Source: JACDER01 sp963717765
Lineage (GTDB): Bacteria; Actinomycetota; Thermoleophilia; Gaiellales; Gaiellaceae
DNA length: 64,000 nt
NCBI GenBank assembly: GCA_963717765.1
Contig: CAVQWX010000001.1
Span: forward strand, 62,001 to 126,000
Reading direction: 5' to 3'
The notes beneath the pieces are model-generated. The model saw only the letters and a list, made by a program, of their open reading frames with translations. It had not been told where the DNA came from and searched no databases. How positions within the stretch are numbered: the stretch's first letter is position 1; every line of letters starts with the position of its first letter. This document shows positions 47,983-57,207 of the stretch, piece after piece. The position numbers were made by a program, and so were the translations under genes.

Positions 47983-50640
47983 CTACGCGCGCGGGACGAA
48001 CCCCGCCACGTCCACGGGGACGTTGCTCGGGCTCGATGTTCCGTCTCCAAGCTGACCGGTGCTGTTCCAACCCCAGCATTCGACCCGGCCGTCGGTCAGC
48101 ACAGCACAGGCATGCGCGGTGCCGGAATCGAGCTTTGCGACGCCGAGCGCCAGGCCCTGCACGTTCAGCGGCGCCGCGCTGTTGTCGCTCGTGCCGTTCC
48201 CCAGCTGGCCAAGGCTATTCGAGCCCCAGCATTTCACTCCCCCACCCTCTACGAGCGCGCAGGTGTGATCTCCGCCTGCGGAGACCGCCAGCACATCGGA
48301 GCTGAGACCGACCACGCGGACCGGGACCGAGCGACTTGCGGCGCCCGTTCCATCTCCCAGCTGCAGGGACGTGTTGAGCCCCCAACACTCGACACCGCCG
48401 GCCTCTGTCACCGCGCAGGTGTGATCTCCGCCGGCACCGATCCCACGCACCCCGCTCGAGAGGCGCGTGACGGCGACCGGAGCCAAGCGATCCTTTTTCG
48501 ATCCATTTCCCAGCTGCCCGTACTGACCTGAGCCCCAGCACTTCACGCCGCCGCCGCCTGTGACTGCGCATGTATGTGCTCCTCCCGCCGCGATCGCCGT
48601 GACGTTCCGATCGAGCCCGACGACATCGACCGGCGTCGCGCTTTGCCTGTTCGCGCCGTCCCCGAGGTAGCCGCCGCCCCAGCACTTCACGGAGCCGCCC
48701 GTCAGGAGTGCGCATGTGTGCTGCGTGCCCGCGGAGATCTCCTGGACTCCGGTGGACAGCCCGATGACGTCGACCGGCGTCGCGCGATTCGTCGTCGTGC
48801 CGTCCCCGAGTTGGCCCTGCGAGTTGTCGCCCCAGCACTTCACGCCGCCACCCGTCACGAGCGCACAGGCGTGAGCCCATCCGGTTGCGAGGCCGAGCGC
48901 GGCGGAGGGCAATCCGGACACGTCGACAGGGAAGAAGTCGTCGATTCCCCGGCCGGCGTCATGTCCCCAGCAGCGTGCGCCGCCGGCGCCCGTGAGTGCG
49001 CAGGTCTGCTGTCCGCCTGCACTGACTGCCGTGGCCGAGGCCGGGTTGGGCGCATGCGGCACGCCGGTCACGGCGATGACCGGTGGTCCGAAAACATCCG
49101 TGGAGACTCCGCCACTCGCCGACCTCTCCTGGAGGGCCCAGGCAGTGGCCCCACGCTCCGCCGGCGCAGTCGCCCCTGGGCCTCCTGCGGCGCGAGAGCC
49201 GTATGTGACCGCAAGCGTGTCCCAGGGTGTGAGGGTCAGGCCGGAGACGGTGATGGTTCGTCCGGAGGTCGAGACCGTGCCGGCGCTGGAGGTCGTGTAC
49301 CCGGCGGCGGATGGGTCGAGCGAGGGAGAGCTCCATCCGTCGGGAACGGCGAGCGTAAGCGCTCCTTCCCTGGTCAGGCCCGCGACGCGGTAGGTGAAGA
49401 CGATCGTGTTGCCATGAGTGTCCGTGGTCACCGATCTCGTCGGCGTCGTGACCATGCCGCTGCCGTCCGGCGCGACCGTCGCCTCGGACAGGACAGGTGC
49501 AAGCGCGCCGTTGGGCCAGCCGTCCAGCACATACGTCACAGCCCCGCACGTGCCCATGAAGTAGTTGTCGTCCTTGCTGATGCAGATTCCCAGGTCATAG
49601 GTCAACTGCAGCGGGTCATCGTGGACTTGATGGAAATGGACGCCTCTGGCACAGACCGTTCCGAGCGTCGAGTCCGGGTCGCACTCGCCGGGGAGCCCGG
49701 CGAAGAAGGCATCGCTCGGCTGCCACGATGCCCCGCCGTCGTGGGTAACGAAGACCGTGTCGGCTCCGGCGCCTTCGGACGAGTAGGAGAGGTCGAACGC
49801 TCCGTCCGCGGAAGGACCTCGCCAGACGTCGGAGATCTGGACGACGCTGCCCAGCGACTTGCCGCGCCACTCCTGGCTGTAGGCGAGCCACCAGCTCTTG
49901 CCGCCGTTGTTCGTCCCGCACAGCGTCACCACGTAGTCGCGCGCTCCCGGCGGGGCGCACCTCCACTTGGGACCGGCCGGGTCGGTTGCGAAGCCGTGTT
50001 TCTCGTCTGCCCACGAGGAGATGCTCGTGTCCGGGGCACGAATGAGGACGCTCGCGACGCCCCTGATCGTTCCAGCGGGGAAGCCGCCGGCTTCTTCGAG
50101 CCAGCACACGTTTCGCGCAGGCCCCGGTGCGTGGATGCCGCGGGCCCAAACCGTGTCTCCTCCGGTGCAGGAGGCCCGCGCCTTCGCCGGCCAGCCCTTC
50201 AGCCGATAGACGTACGGCCCTTCGGACCAATAGATCCGCTGACGGTTGACCCAGACTCGGCTTGCGGTGGCGAAGATGTCTCCTGACCCGTACCAGTGCC
50301 GCCCGTTGTCCAGGGTCGCGACGGTGTAGCGCCGATCTTCGTGGAATGCGACGACCATTCCGGCCTTCGAGGACGAGCGACTGAGCAGCGACACGCGGTT
50401 GAAGTCGCCGTAGAGGATCCCCCGCCAGTGCTTCCCGCCGTCCTCGGTCGCGCAGATTCTGCGAAACGCGAACCGGCTCGGGCACCAGCCCCCGCGGTCC
50501 ATTTTGAGCATCGGCGCCCAGCCGTGACGATGGTGCGCGTCAGCCCAGGAGATGTGCGGCGGAAGCGTCCTGCTCGGACCGGCCGACGCGAGGGGCGCTG
50601 CGATCGCCACCGTTGCGAGCAATGCGAGCGCGACGCGCAT
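47983..50640 (-). CDS. Secreted Asp-box / RCC1-repeat protein
   Basis: The 885-residue protein has a signal peptide (about 1-20). The first part (about 25-330) carries three Asp-box (BNR) motifs: TEDGGKHW, NNGGKSW and THDGGASW. A beta-rich link follows (about 370-540). The last 340 residues are seven RCC1-type repeats, each with HTCAL...GGxVKCWG..GQLGDGT...PVDVxGL, about 45-50 residues long. RCC1 repeats fold into a seven-blade propeller, so one closed propeller fits. Cysteine pairs in every blade suggest disulfides outside the cell. The function is unknown; adhesion or ligand binding is plausible. The GNAT gene follows its start on the same strand, three bases upstream. Confidence 0.85.
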   Translation of the reverse strand: MRVALALLATVAIAAPLASAGPSRTLPPHISWADAHHRHGWAPMLKMDRGGWCPSRFAFRRICATEDGGKHWRGILYGDFNRVSLLSRSSSKAGMVVAFHEDRRYTVATLDNGRHWYGSGDIFATASRVWVNRQRIYWSEGPYVYRLKGWPAKARASCTGGDTVWARGIHAPGPARNVCWLEEAGGFPAGTIRGVASVLIRAPDTSISSWADEKHGFATDPAGPKWRCAPPGARDYVVTLCGTNNGGKSWWLAYSQEWRGKSLGSVVQISDVWRGPSADGAFDLSYSSEGAGADTVFVTHDGGASWQPSDAFFAGLPGECDPDSTLGTVCARGVHFHQVHDDPLQLTYDLGICISKDDNYFMGTCGAVTYVLDGWPNGALAPVLSEATVAPDGSGMVTTPTRSVTTDTHGNTIVFTYRVAGLTREGALTLAVPDGWSSPSLDPSAAGYTTSSAGTVSTSGRTITVSGLTLTPWDTLAVTYGSRAAGGPGATAPAERGATAWALQERSASGGVSTDVFGPPVIAVTGVPHAPNPASATAVSAGGQQTCALTGAGGARCWGHDAGRGIDDFFPVDVSGLPSAALGLATGWAHACALVTGGGVKCWGDNSQGQLGDGTTTNRATPVDVIGLSTGVQEISAGTQHTCALLTGGSVKCWGGGYLGDGANRQSATPVDVVGLDRNVTAIAAGGAHTCAVTGGGGVKCWGSGQYGQLGNGSKKDRLAPVAVTRLSSGVRGIGAGGDHTCAVTEAGGVECWGLNTSLQLGDGTGAASRSVPVRVVGLSSDVLAVSAGGDHTCALVEGGGVKCWGSNSLGQLGNGTSDNSAAPLNVQGLALGVAKLDSGTAHACAVLTDGRVECWGWNSTGQLGDGTSSPSNVPVDVAGFVPRA
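48010..49010. repeat. Tandem RCC1-coding repeat array
   Basis: Seven divergent DNA repeats of roughly 135-150 bp encode the RCC1 blades; the recurring DNA words are complements of TGCTGGGG and GGCGGCGTGAAG. They are protein-coding tandem repeats, not CRISPR. Confidence 0.75.
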
Positions 50641-50643
50641 GAC

Positions 50644-51402
50644 TCATTGTGCCACCTGCCGCAGGAAGTCCCAAACGCTCCCGGCGGTCTCGAAGCCGAG
50701 TTTGCGGTACAGCTCCTTCGGCCAGTCATCGGCCGTTGCGCGGAGGAAGGTGAAGTCATGCCCGGCCGCGCGCGACCCGGCCAGCGCCCGCACGACGACC
50801 GCCTTGGCCAGTCCCCGGCCGCGGTAGGCCGCGGGCGTCATCACGCTCTCGATCTGGCCCGTCCGGTCGTCCGAGAAGAGCTCGCAGTAGCTCGCGATCC
50901 CTCCATCCGCGTGCGCGGCGAAATAGCGGACGTCCACTGCGACACGGCGCCGATGCTGGGCCGCGACCAGCTGGCGCACCTCCTCCTCGCTCTGGATGTC
51001 GGGGCTGGCGCGCATTCCCTCCGCCCAGATGGGTTCGAGCTCCTCCCAGCCGACCTCCTCCACGCTGGACGTGTCGATTGGGGGAGTTGCGCCGCGATGT
51101 GGCATCACGAGAAGCTCCTCCACCTTCCAGCCCAGCCGTGTGAAGTCCGGAGCGAGACGTGCGCCCAGCTCGTCGTCGACAGAGACCTGGCGGTGCCCGA
51201 GGCCGGCGGCCGCGAAGATCGGCTCGAGCTCGTCGATCAGCTCGGCCGCTGTCGCCTCGACGCCGAGGTCGACGGAAAAGTGGTTCGCGTAGTAGACGCG
51301 CGGCAGGCTGGGCGTCAGCAGAGCTCGGCCGTGCGCCGCCGGCACGACCTCCTCCACGAGCCGCTCGTCGAAGCGGCGGGCGAACTCGACTGCCCGTTTC
51401 AT
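50644..51402 (-). CDS. GNAT-family acetyltransferase
   Basis: The 252-residue protein has an N-terminal half of unclear fold (about 1-130) and a C-terminal GNAT domain with the acetyl-CoA loop AAYRGRGLAKAVV (about 192-204) and LYRKLGFETAGSVWDFLR near the end. The substrate is unknown. The ATG at 51402 overlaps the ndh stop by four bases (ATGA), so the pair are coupled. The stop lies three bases before the RCC1 start. Confidence 0.83.
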   Translation of the reverse strand: MKRAVEFARRFDERLVEEVVPAAHGRALLTPSLPRVYYANHFSVDLGVEATAAELIDELEPIFAAAGLGHRQVSVDDELGARLAPDFTRLGWKVEELLVMPHRGATPPIDTSSVEEVGWEELEPIWAEGMRASPDIQSEEEVRQLVAAQHRRRVAVDVRYFAAHADGGIASYCELFSDDRTGQIESVMTPAAYRGRGLAKAVVVRALAGSRAAGHDFTFLRATADDWPKELYRKLGFETAGSVWDFLRQVAQ

Positions 51403-52661
51403 TCGCCCAGCTTGTGTGGGTCCATGACCATGGAGATCTCGACGATGTCGCGGCGGAAGAAGAGGGCGATCGTCCAGTCGGCGACGATCCGCAGCTTGCG
51501 CGAGAACGTCGGAACCTGGTACAGGTGGTACGAGCGAGTCACCCACCAGGCAAAGAACCCGCGCAGGCGGATGTGCGCCGGAAGCTCCGCGATGCCCTTG
51601 AAGCGGCCGAGCGTCGCCACCTGGCCGAGCATGCGGAACCGATAGGGCTGCGGCGGGCCGGTCAGGTTGCGCGCGAGCCTACGTGCCTGGCGCAGGGCGT
51701 GCTGGCTCGTCGGCGGATCCAGACGGTCCGGTGTGGCCAGGTTCGGCACGGCCGCGTTGTCGCCGAGCGACCACACGTTCGAGCGGCCCTCCACGCGCAG
51801 GAGCTCATCGACCTTGATCCGCCCGCGCTCGTCGAGGGGAAGCCCGAACTGCTGCACGGCCGGCCGCGCCCGTACGCCGGCCGTCCACACCAGCGTGCGC
51901 GTGGGGATTGTGGAACCTTCCGAGAGCTTGACCGCGCCGGCCTCCGCGGACTCGAGCGTGGTGGACACGCGGATGTCGACGCCGCGCTCGGCCAGGAGCT
52001 CGGCGGCGTATTCGCCCAGCCGCGGCGGGATCTCCGGGAGGATTTTCGGCGCTGCGTCGGCCAGGACCCAGTGCTGTGGGGCGTCCCGCAGCATCGGGTA
52101 GTACCGCAACGCGTCGCGGACGAGATCCGACAGCTCGGCGAGCGCCTCCACCCCCGCATAGCCTGCGCCGACGAAGACGAACGTCAGCTCCCGCTCGACC
52201 TCGGCGGGCTCGAGGGTGGCGGCCGCGGCCTCGAGGCGCCGAAGCACGTGGTTGCGAAGCCGGATCGCGTCGGCGAGGTCGCGGAACCCGAGCCCGTGGT
52301 CGGCCAGGCCGGGAACCGGCAGGACGCGCGACACCGACCCGATGGCTACGACGAGATTCTCGTATCCCACCTCGTAGGTGCCCACCTCGGTATGGACCGT
52401 GACCTCGCGGGCCTCCTCGTCCAGGGCGGTCGCACGGCCCAGGAGGAGCTCGGCGTGCGGGCACATCTGGCGCAGCGGCACGACGCAATGCCGCGGCTCG
52501 AGGGTTCCCGACGCGGCCTCGGGCAGCATCGGAGAGAAGAGCATGAAGTTCTCGGGGCAGACGATGGTCGCGCCGCGGGTGCCGAGGTAGCGCGCCACGT
52601 AGGCCCCGCCGAATCCGCCCCCGAGGATCAGGGTTCCACCGCTCGCCTGCCGGGTCGCCAT
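51399..52661 (-). CDS. Type II NADH dehydrogenase-like FAD oxidoreductase
   Basis: The 420-residue flavoprotein opens with FAD motif LILGGGFGGAYVARYLG (about 11-27), has FSPMLPEAASG typical of NDH-2, YENLVVAIGS, the second nucleotide-binding motif FVFVGAGYAGVEALAEL (about 163-179), VWTAGVRARP and WSLGDNAAVPN (about 300). A C-terminal amphipathic region (about 370-420) fits membrane attachment. It likely oxidises NADH to quinone without pumping protons. The ATG follows GATGGT by six bases. It is divergent from the LOG gene. Confidence 0.88.
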   Translation of the reverse strand: MATRQASGGTLILGGGFGGAYVARYLGTRGATIVCPENFMLFSPMLPEAASGTLEPRHCVVPLRQMCPHAELLLGRATALDEEAREVTVHTEVGTYEVGYENLVVAIGSVSRVLPVPGLADHGLGFRDLADAIRLRNHVLRRLEAAAATLEPAEVERELTFVFVGAGYAGVEALAELSDLVRDALRYYPMLRDAPQHWVLADAAPKILPEIPPRLGEYAAELLAERGVDIRVSTTLESAEAGAVKLSEGSTIPTRTLVWTAGVRARPAVQQFGLPLDERGRIKVDELLRVEGRSNVWSLGDNAAVPNLATPDRLDPPTSQHALRQARRLARNLTGPPQPYRFRMLGQVATLGRFKGIAELPAHIRLRGFFAWWVTRSYHLYQVPTFSRKLRIVADWTIALFFRRDIVEISMVMDPHKLGE

Positions 52662-52690
52662 GCGCTTACCATCGCACGATCGCGATTCAG

Positions 52691-53134
52691 GTGTCCGTCA
52701 TCGGAAGCGGCGCCGAGCACGAGCAGCGGGCCGAGGAAGTGGGCCGGCTCCTCGCCGGGCGCGGGTGCGTCGTCGTGACCGGCGGCCTCGGCGAGGTCAT
52801 GGCGGCCGCCGCGCGGGGAGCGAAGGCGGCCGGAGGAACGACGATCGGGGTCCTACCCGGTACCGAGCGACACGCCGGCAACGAGTGGCTCGACCACGAG
52901 ATCGTCACCGGAGTCGGGCACGCGCGGAACCTGGCCGTGGCCGCCAGCGGAGACGCGGTGATCGCCGTAGGCGGGAGCTGGGGGACGCTCGCGGAGATCG
53001 CGTACGCGTCGATGCTCGGCCGGCGGGTCGTGATCCTCGAGCCCGGGCTTCCAGTGGAGGGCCCCCTGCGGGCGAATACTCCTGAGCAGGCGGTCGAGCT
53101 TGCCTGCTCAGGACTGCAGGCCGAGCGCCCGTAG
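52691..53134 (+). CDS. LOG/TIGR00725-family Rossmann protein
   Basis: The 147-residue protein has the nucleotide-binding fold of the lysine-decarboxylase-like (LOG) group: VIGSG near the start, VVTGGLGEVMAAAARGA (about 27-43), IGVLPG (about 54), GDAVIAVGGSWGTLAEIAYA (quoted as 20, about 86-105). The PGGxGTxxE motif of cytokinin-activating LOG enzymes is present only as GGSWGTLAE. It may be a phosphoribohydrolase or a binding protein. GTG 52691 is the only start near the first strand. It overlaps the convergent ArsR gene by 27 bases. Confidence 0.8.
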   Translation: MSVIGSGAEHEQRAEEVGRLLAGRGCVVVTGGLGEVMAAAARGAKAAGGTTIGVLPGTERHAGNEWLDHEIVTGVGHARNLAVAASGDAVIAVGGSWGTLAEIAYASMLGRRVVILEPGLPVEGPLRANTPEQAVELACSGLQAERP

Positions 53135-53761
53135 CCCGGTCCGGCCCTGCGACGTAAGGCGGACGGCCCTCCCTGAGCCGCGCTCGATCCAGCCGAGCTC
53201 GAACAGGCGCTGCGTGAGTGAGGCGCCCAGCGCTCCGGCGAGATGGTAGCGCCGCTCGCTCCAGTCGAGACAGAGCCTGGTGAACGGTCGGCGCGTGGGC
53301 GCGAGGTCGACCCCGAGCCCTTCGAGCCTCTTCCGCCCGGCGGGGGTGAGCTCGACATCGGAGCCCTTGGCACGCACGAGCCGTTCGCGACGCAGAGCAT
53401 CGAGCAGCGAGACGCCGAGCTCGCCGGCCAGGTGGTCGTAGCAGGTCCGGGCGGCGCGGATCCCGTTCGCCGGCGCCGTGCGGACAGGCGCAGCTGGAGC
53501 GATCACGGCCAGTGCTCGGAGCGCTCGCGCGACGGCCGGCGACGAGAGTCGGAAGTAGCGGTGGCGGCCGTGGCGCTCGACGGATAGCAGGCCGGTGTCC
53601 ACGAGCTTGCCGAGCTGGATGCTGGCAGTCGAGTTGCTCACGCCCGCGCGGCGGGCCAGGTCGCTTAACGGGAGCCCGTCGTTCCCGGCCAACGCGAGCA
53701 GGAAGCTTGCCCGTGTGGGATCTCCGATGAGCGAGGCAGGAATGGTGATGTCCGCCGACAT
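53108..53761 (-). CDS. ArsR-family winged-helix regulator
   Basis: The 217-residue regulator has an N-terminal winged helix (about 8-75: GDPTRASFLLALAG, LSDLARRAGVSNSTASIQLGKL in part, GRHRYFRL) and a C-terminal domain (about 100-217) with RTCYDHLAGELGV, found in a long ArsR subgroup whose signal is unknown. The metal-binding cysteine motif of true ArsR (ELCVC) is absent. A perfect palindrome (53764-53779) ends two bases before the start, suggesting autoregulation. It follows a GNAT gene on the same strand. Confidence 0.88.
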   Translation of the reverse strand: MSADITIPASLIGDPTRASFLLALAGNDGLPLSDLARRAGVSNSTASIQLGKLVDTGLLSVERHGRHRYFRLSSPAVARALRALAVIAPAAPVRTAPANGIRAARTCYDHLAGELGVSLLDALRRERLVRAKGSDVELTPAGRKRLEGLGVDLAPTRRPFTRLCLDWSERRYHLAGALGASLTQRLFELGWIERGSGRAVRLTSQGRTGLRALGLQS

Positions 53762-53763
53762 AA

Positions 53764-53779
53764 TTTGACAGCGGTCAAA
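53764..53779. promoter_or_regulatory. Operator palindrome upstream of the ArsR gene
   Basis: TTTGACAGCGGTCAAA: TTTGAC and GTCAAA arms around four bases, in a 21-base gap between the GNAT stop and the ArsR ATG. Size and symmetry fit a dimeric winged-helix site. Confidence 0.6.
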
Positions 53780-53782
53780 CTA

Positions 53783-54214
53783 TCACAGCTCCTTGAACAT
53801 ATCCAGAAGCACTGCGTCGTACGAGAACGGCTCTCCCCGCAGCATGATCGTGCCCTTGACGTGACGCGGCGGCGTGCCTTTCTCCCGGTAACCGAGCTTC
53901 TCGTAGAGCGCTCGCGGGCCCGCAGCGTCGACATCGACGTCGAGCGCGATCCGGTCGAAGCCCCGCGCGCGAACGCGTTCCTCCGCCGCGAGGGACAGCT
54001 GGAACGCGATGCCCCGCCGCCGGTGCGACTCCGGGACGTAGACGTCCTGCACCTCCGGCGGGTCGGTTCGCCAGTCGAGGTGAGCGTGGCCGACGGGCAC
54101 GTCGTCCTCCCAGGCGACGAGATACTCGCCGCCGGGCTGGTCGAGCCGGTGCAGCGGGAGGTGGCGGTCGACCAGCTCGACCTCTTCCGGCGGCAGCACG
54201 CGTACCTCGATCAT
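53783..54214 (-). CDS. GNAT-family acetyltransferase
   Basis: The 143-residue single-domain GNAT has GHAHLDW, VQDVYVPESHRRRGIAFQLSLAAE (motif A loop SHRRRGIAFQL, about 68-78) and RALYEKLGYREKGTP (about 115-129). The substrate is unknown. The ATG overlaps the helicase TGA (ATGA). It ends 21 bases before the ArsR gene. Confidence 0.85.
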   Translation of the reverse strand: MIEVRVLPPEEVELVDRHLPLHRLDQPGGEYLVAWEDDVPVGHAHLDWRTDPPEVQDVYVPESHRRRGIAFQLSLAAEERVRARGFDRIALDVDVDAAGPRALYEKLGYREKGTPPRHVKGTIMLRGEPFSYDAVLLDMFKEL

Positions 54215-56386
54215 CCGTGCGCCAGCATTCGTCGCAGAAGGGTGAGCGCCCCGTCCTTGTCCAGCATGTCGTTGAGGTTTCCGCATTTCGGCGACTGCAC
54301 GCAGGACGGACACCCGTGCTCGCAGGGGCAGCCGTCCAGGAGCTTGGCCGTGTCCGCCGCCCAGCCCTCGAAGACGTCGAAGCCGCGCTCGGTGATACCC
54401 ACGCCGCCGGGGTGGCCGTCGTAGATGAACACCGTCGGCCGGCCGGTCTGGAAATGGAGGTTCGTCGACAGTCCGCCGATGTCCCAGCGGTCGCACATCG
54501 CCCACAGCGGCAGGAGGGCGATCATCGTGTGCTCGGCCGCGTGCAGCGTGCCCAGCAGCCGCGGCATCATCTCGAGGCCCTCGAGCATCTCCGGCTCGGG
54601 CAGGTACCAGATCGCTTCCGTCTCGAAGGTCGTCTCCGGCAGGTCGAGCGGGACGAGGGCGAGCTGCTTGCCGTCCCGGGACTTCTTCTGGTACGCGACG
54701 ACCTGCTCCGTGACCGAGACGCGGCCGAAGGTCAGCTCCAGCCCGAGCCGGCGCTCCACGCGCTCGGCGGCGCCGATCGCGGTCATCGTCTCTTTCTTGG
54801 CCTGCGTGTACCAGTCGCCGCGGAACGGCTCGACCAGCGCCACGCGGCCGCCGTGGTCGAGCTTGGTGACGAGGAACTGCTCGCCGAGGTGAAGGTAGAT
54901 CGCGCCCTCGTGCACGGTCGAGTAGGCCCGTTCGCGCTCGACCACGCCCAGGACGGAGCCCGTCTCGGCGTCGACGACGGTGAACGAGTCCGGCGCTCGT
55001 CGACCGCAGCGGCGTGCGGGCGGCGGGATAGTCGCGGCCGCCCCAGACGAAGCCGCTCGCCGTCCTGCGCAGCTCCGGCAGCGCGGCCGCGCGCCGGAGA
55101 GCCTCGTCCCCCAACGTCGCCCGGTCGGCCTCGTCCAGCGGCGCCTCGTACGCAGCGGAAAGAACGTGCCCGTCTAGGACACGATGGTTTGCGTGGTCGA
55201 GGATCGCCGCCTCGACCTTGCGCCCGAGCAGCGTCTCGGGCTCGCGCATGAAGTACTGGTCGAGCGCGTCCTCGCTCGCGATGAGGACGGCGAGCCCGTG
55301 GCCGCGGCGGCCGGCCCGGCCCCACTGCTGGCGCAGGCTCGCGACGGTCCCGGGGAAGCCCACCGAGATGGCGCAGTCGAGCAGGCCGATGTCGATGCCG
55401 AGCTCGAGCGCGTCCGTCGCCGTCACGCCGACGAGCTCCCCTTCCACCAGCCGGCGCTCGATCTCGCGCCGCTGCTGGGGCGTGTACCCCGCGCGATAGG
55501 GCGCGAGCCGCTCCGCCTCGGGCGCGTCGCCCAGCCGCTCGACGGTGAAGCGGTGGATGAGCTCGGCCGCGCGGCGCGACTTGGCGAAGCAGATCGTGCG
55601 AAGCCCACGCGAGACGAGGTCGGCCATCAACCGCGAGGCCTCGCCGAGCGTGCTCGCGCGCAGGCCGAGCTCCTCGTCCTCGAGCGGCGGATTCCAGAGC
55701 GCGACCGTCCGCTCCGCACGCGGAGCGGCATCCCCTGAGATCACGGTTGCATCGACGCCGAGCAGCGACTGCGCGAGCTCGCCCGGGTTCGCGATCGTCG
55801 CCGAGGCGAGCAGGAACTGCGGCTCGGCGCCGTAGATCGCGGCCACGCGGCGCAGCCGGCGGAGGACGTTCGCGACATGCGAGCCGAACACCCCGCGGTA
55901 CACGTGCGCCTCGTCCACGATTACGTAGCGCAGGTTCTGGAAGACGTCCCCCCAGCGGTCGTGGTGGGGAAGGATCCCGACGTGGAGCATGTCCGGGTTC
56001 GTGAGGATGACGTTCGCCCACTTCCGGATCTGCCAGCGCCGCTCGGTCTGCGTGTCGCCGTCGTAGATCGCCGGGCGCAGGCTCTTGACGCCGAGTGACG
56101 AGAGCGCGCGGGCCTGATCCTGGGCGAGCGCCTTCGTCGGGTACAGGTAGAACGCGCGCAGCTTCGGCTGGCGCGCGAGCGCGTCGGCGACGGGAAGGTT
56201 GAAGGCGAGTGTCTTGCCGCTCGCCGTCCCGGTGGTGACGATGACGTGCTCGCCGCGCTGCGCCGCCTCCCACGTCTCGGCCTGGTGCCGGTAGAGGGAC
56301 TCGAACGGGAGCGCGGCCCGCACGCTCGCGTTGAGTCCCTCTGGGATCGGCTCGGTGCGCGGCGACCGGGCGGGCTCCGTGCCCAC
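54211..56386 (-). CDS. DEAD/DEAH helicase with DUF1998 domain (Hrq1/YprA type), frameshifted
   Basis: The protein shows SF2 helicase motifs in order: Q-like YRHQAETWEAA, Walker A TTGTASGKTLAFNLP (about 47-61), Ia YPTKALAQDQ, DEAH box VDEAHVYRG (about 155), SAT in LLASATI, then ATDALELGIDIG and QQWGRAGRRG. The C-terminal DUF1998 region with four cysteines (CPCEHGCPSC) follows in another frame. Around 54990 an extra G on the coding strand (GCCGGACTC instead of GCCGACTC) shifts the frame; removing it restores RSTSxDSFTVVDAETGS. It is either a sequencing error or a recent mutation, since both halves are well conserved. The start is uncertain: GTG 56386, or CTG 56413. Confidence 0.88.
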
Positions 56387-56437
56387 GTAGGCGATCTCCT
56401 CGCCCTGGAGCAGCTCGTCCCAGGTCGCCGACGGCCG

Positions 56438-57103
56438 TCATCGCCGGAGCCCGAGCGCCAGCATGTACGGGTAGTCGCGGACCTCCGGTTCCTGGATGTG
56501 CTCGAACCGGAAGCCCGCGTCGAGGAACGACTGCAGGAAGCGTCCGAGAGGGATATGCGTTGCCCCGAAGCGTGCACGAAGCCCCTCTGGGGAAATACCC
56601 GGCGCCTCCATGTAGTGGCCCTCGCGCCGGTACCAACCCTCGTGGAGCTGCGGAACGCCGATCGCCTGCACGTACAGGGAGTGCGGGCCGACGAAGCACG
56701 GATGGACGCCGACGTAGACAAACCGCGCCCCGTCCTTCAGGACGCGCGCGACCTCGCATACTGCGGCAGGAAAGTCGCCGAAGTCGGTGTGTGTGAAGAT
56801 CGAGACGGCGGCGTCGAAGGACGCATCCTCGAACGGGAGCCCCGTCGCGTCGGCGCGGACTACGCTGACGTCGCGCTCGCGGGCGCGGCGCAGCATGTCC
56901 TCCGAGACGTCGACGCCGGTCACGGTCCAGCCGAGCTCCGCGAGCGCCCTCGAGTACGCCCCCGTCCCGCAGCCGAGGTCGAGGAGCTTTCCCGAGCCCG
57001 CGCCGACGAGCGGCTTCACGACCTGCCAGGCGTCTCCCTCGAGCGGCGCCGGCTGGAATTCCTCGTCGTACCAGTCCGCAAGCCCGTCATACCGCGCGAC
57101 CAT
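56438..57103 (-). CDS. Class I SAM-dependent methyltransferase
   Basis: The 221-residue protein has motif I LLDLGCGTGAYSRAL (about 40-54), VTGVDVSEDMLRRA (about 60-73), ADATGLPFEDASFDAAVS (about 83-100) and post motifs VCEVARVLKDGARFVYVG. It belongs to the UbiE/Methyltransf_11 group; substrate unknown. ATG ATG occurs at the start. The second (57103) lies exactly six bases after TACCAT, so I prefer it. Confidence 0.88.
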   Translation of the reverse strand: MVARYDGLADWYDEEFQPAPLEGDAWQVVKPLVGAGSGKLLDLGCGTGAYSRALAELGWTVTGVDVSEDMLRRARERDVSVVRADATGLPFEDASFDAAVSIFTHTDFGDFPAAVCEVARVLKDGARFVYVGVHPCFVGPHSLYVQAIGVPQLHEGWYRREGHYMEAPGISPEGLRARFGATHIPLGRFLQSFLDAGFRFEHIQEPEVRDYPYMLALGLRR

Positions 57104-57109
57104 CATTCG

Positions 57110-57115
57110 ATGGTA
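57110..57115 (-). promoter_or_regulatory. -10 box for the methyltransferase
   Basis: TACCAT followed by six bases (CGAATG) and the second ATG; leaderless type. Confidence 0.5.
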
Positions 57116-57171
57116 GTCCGGCAATCTGCCTTCACGATCTGCCCGTAGCGGTTCGCAGATGGGAATTGGAC

Positions 57172-57200
57172 TTGCATGCGCCGGCCTGAGGCGGTAAGTC
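57172..57200 (+). promoter_or_regulatory. Promoter of the peptide permease gene
   Basis: TTGCAT (57172-57177) and TAAGTC (57195-57200) are separated by 17 bases. Seven bases follow before the TTG start at 57208, so the transcript would lack a leader. Confidence 0.55.
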
Positions 57201-57207
57201 TTAGGTC

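Noticed and set aside
48010..49010. Regularly spaced repeats resembling a CRISPR array
   Set aside because: Unit length (about 135-150 bp), divergence between units and in-frame RCC1 coding show a protein repeat. No cas genes are present.
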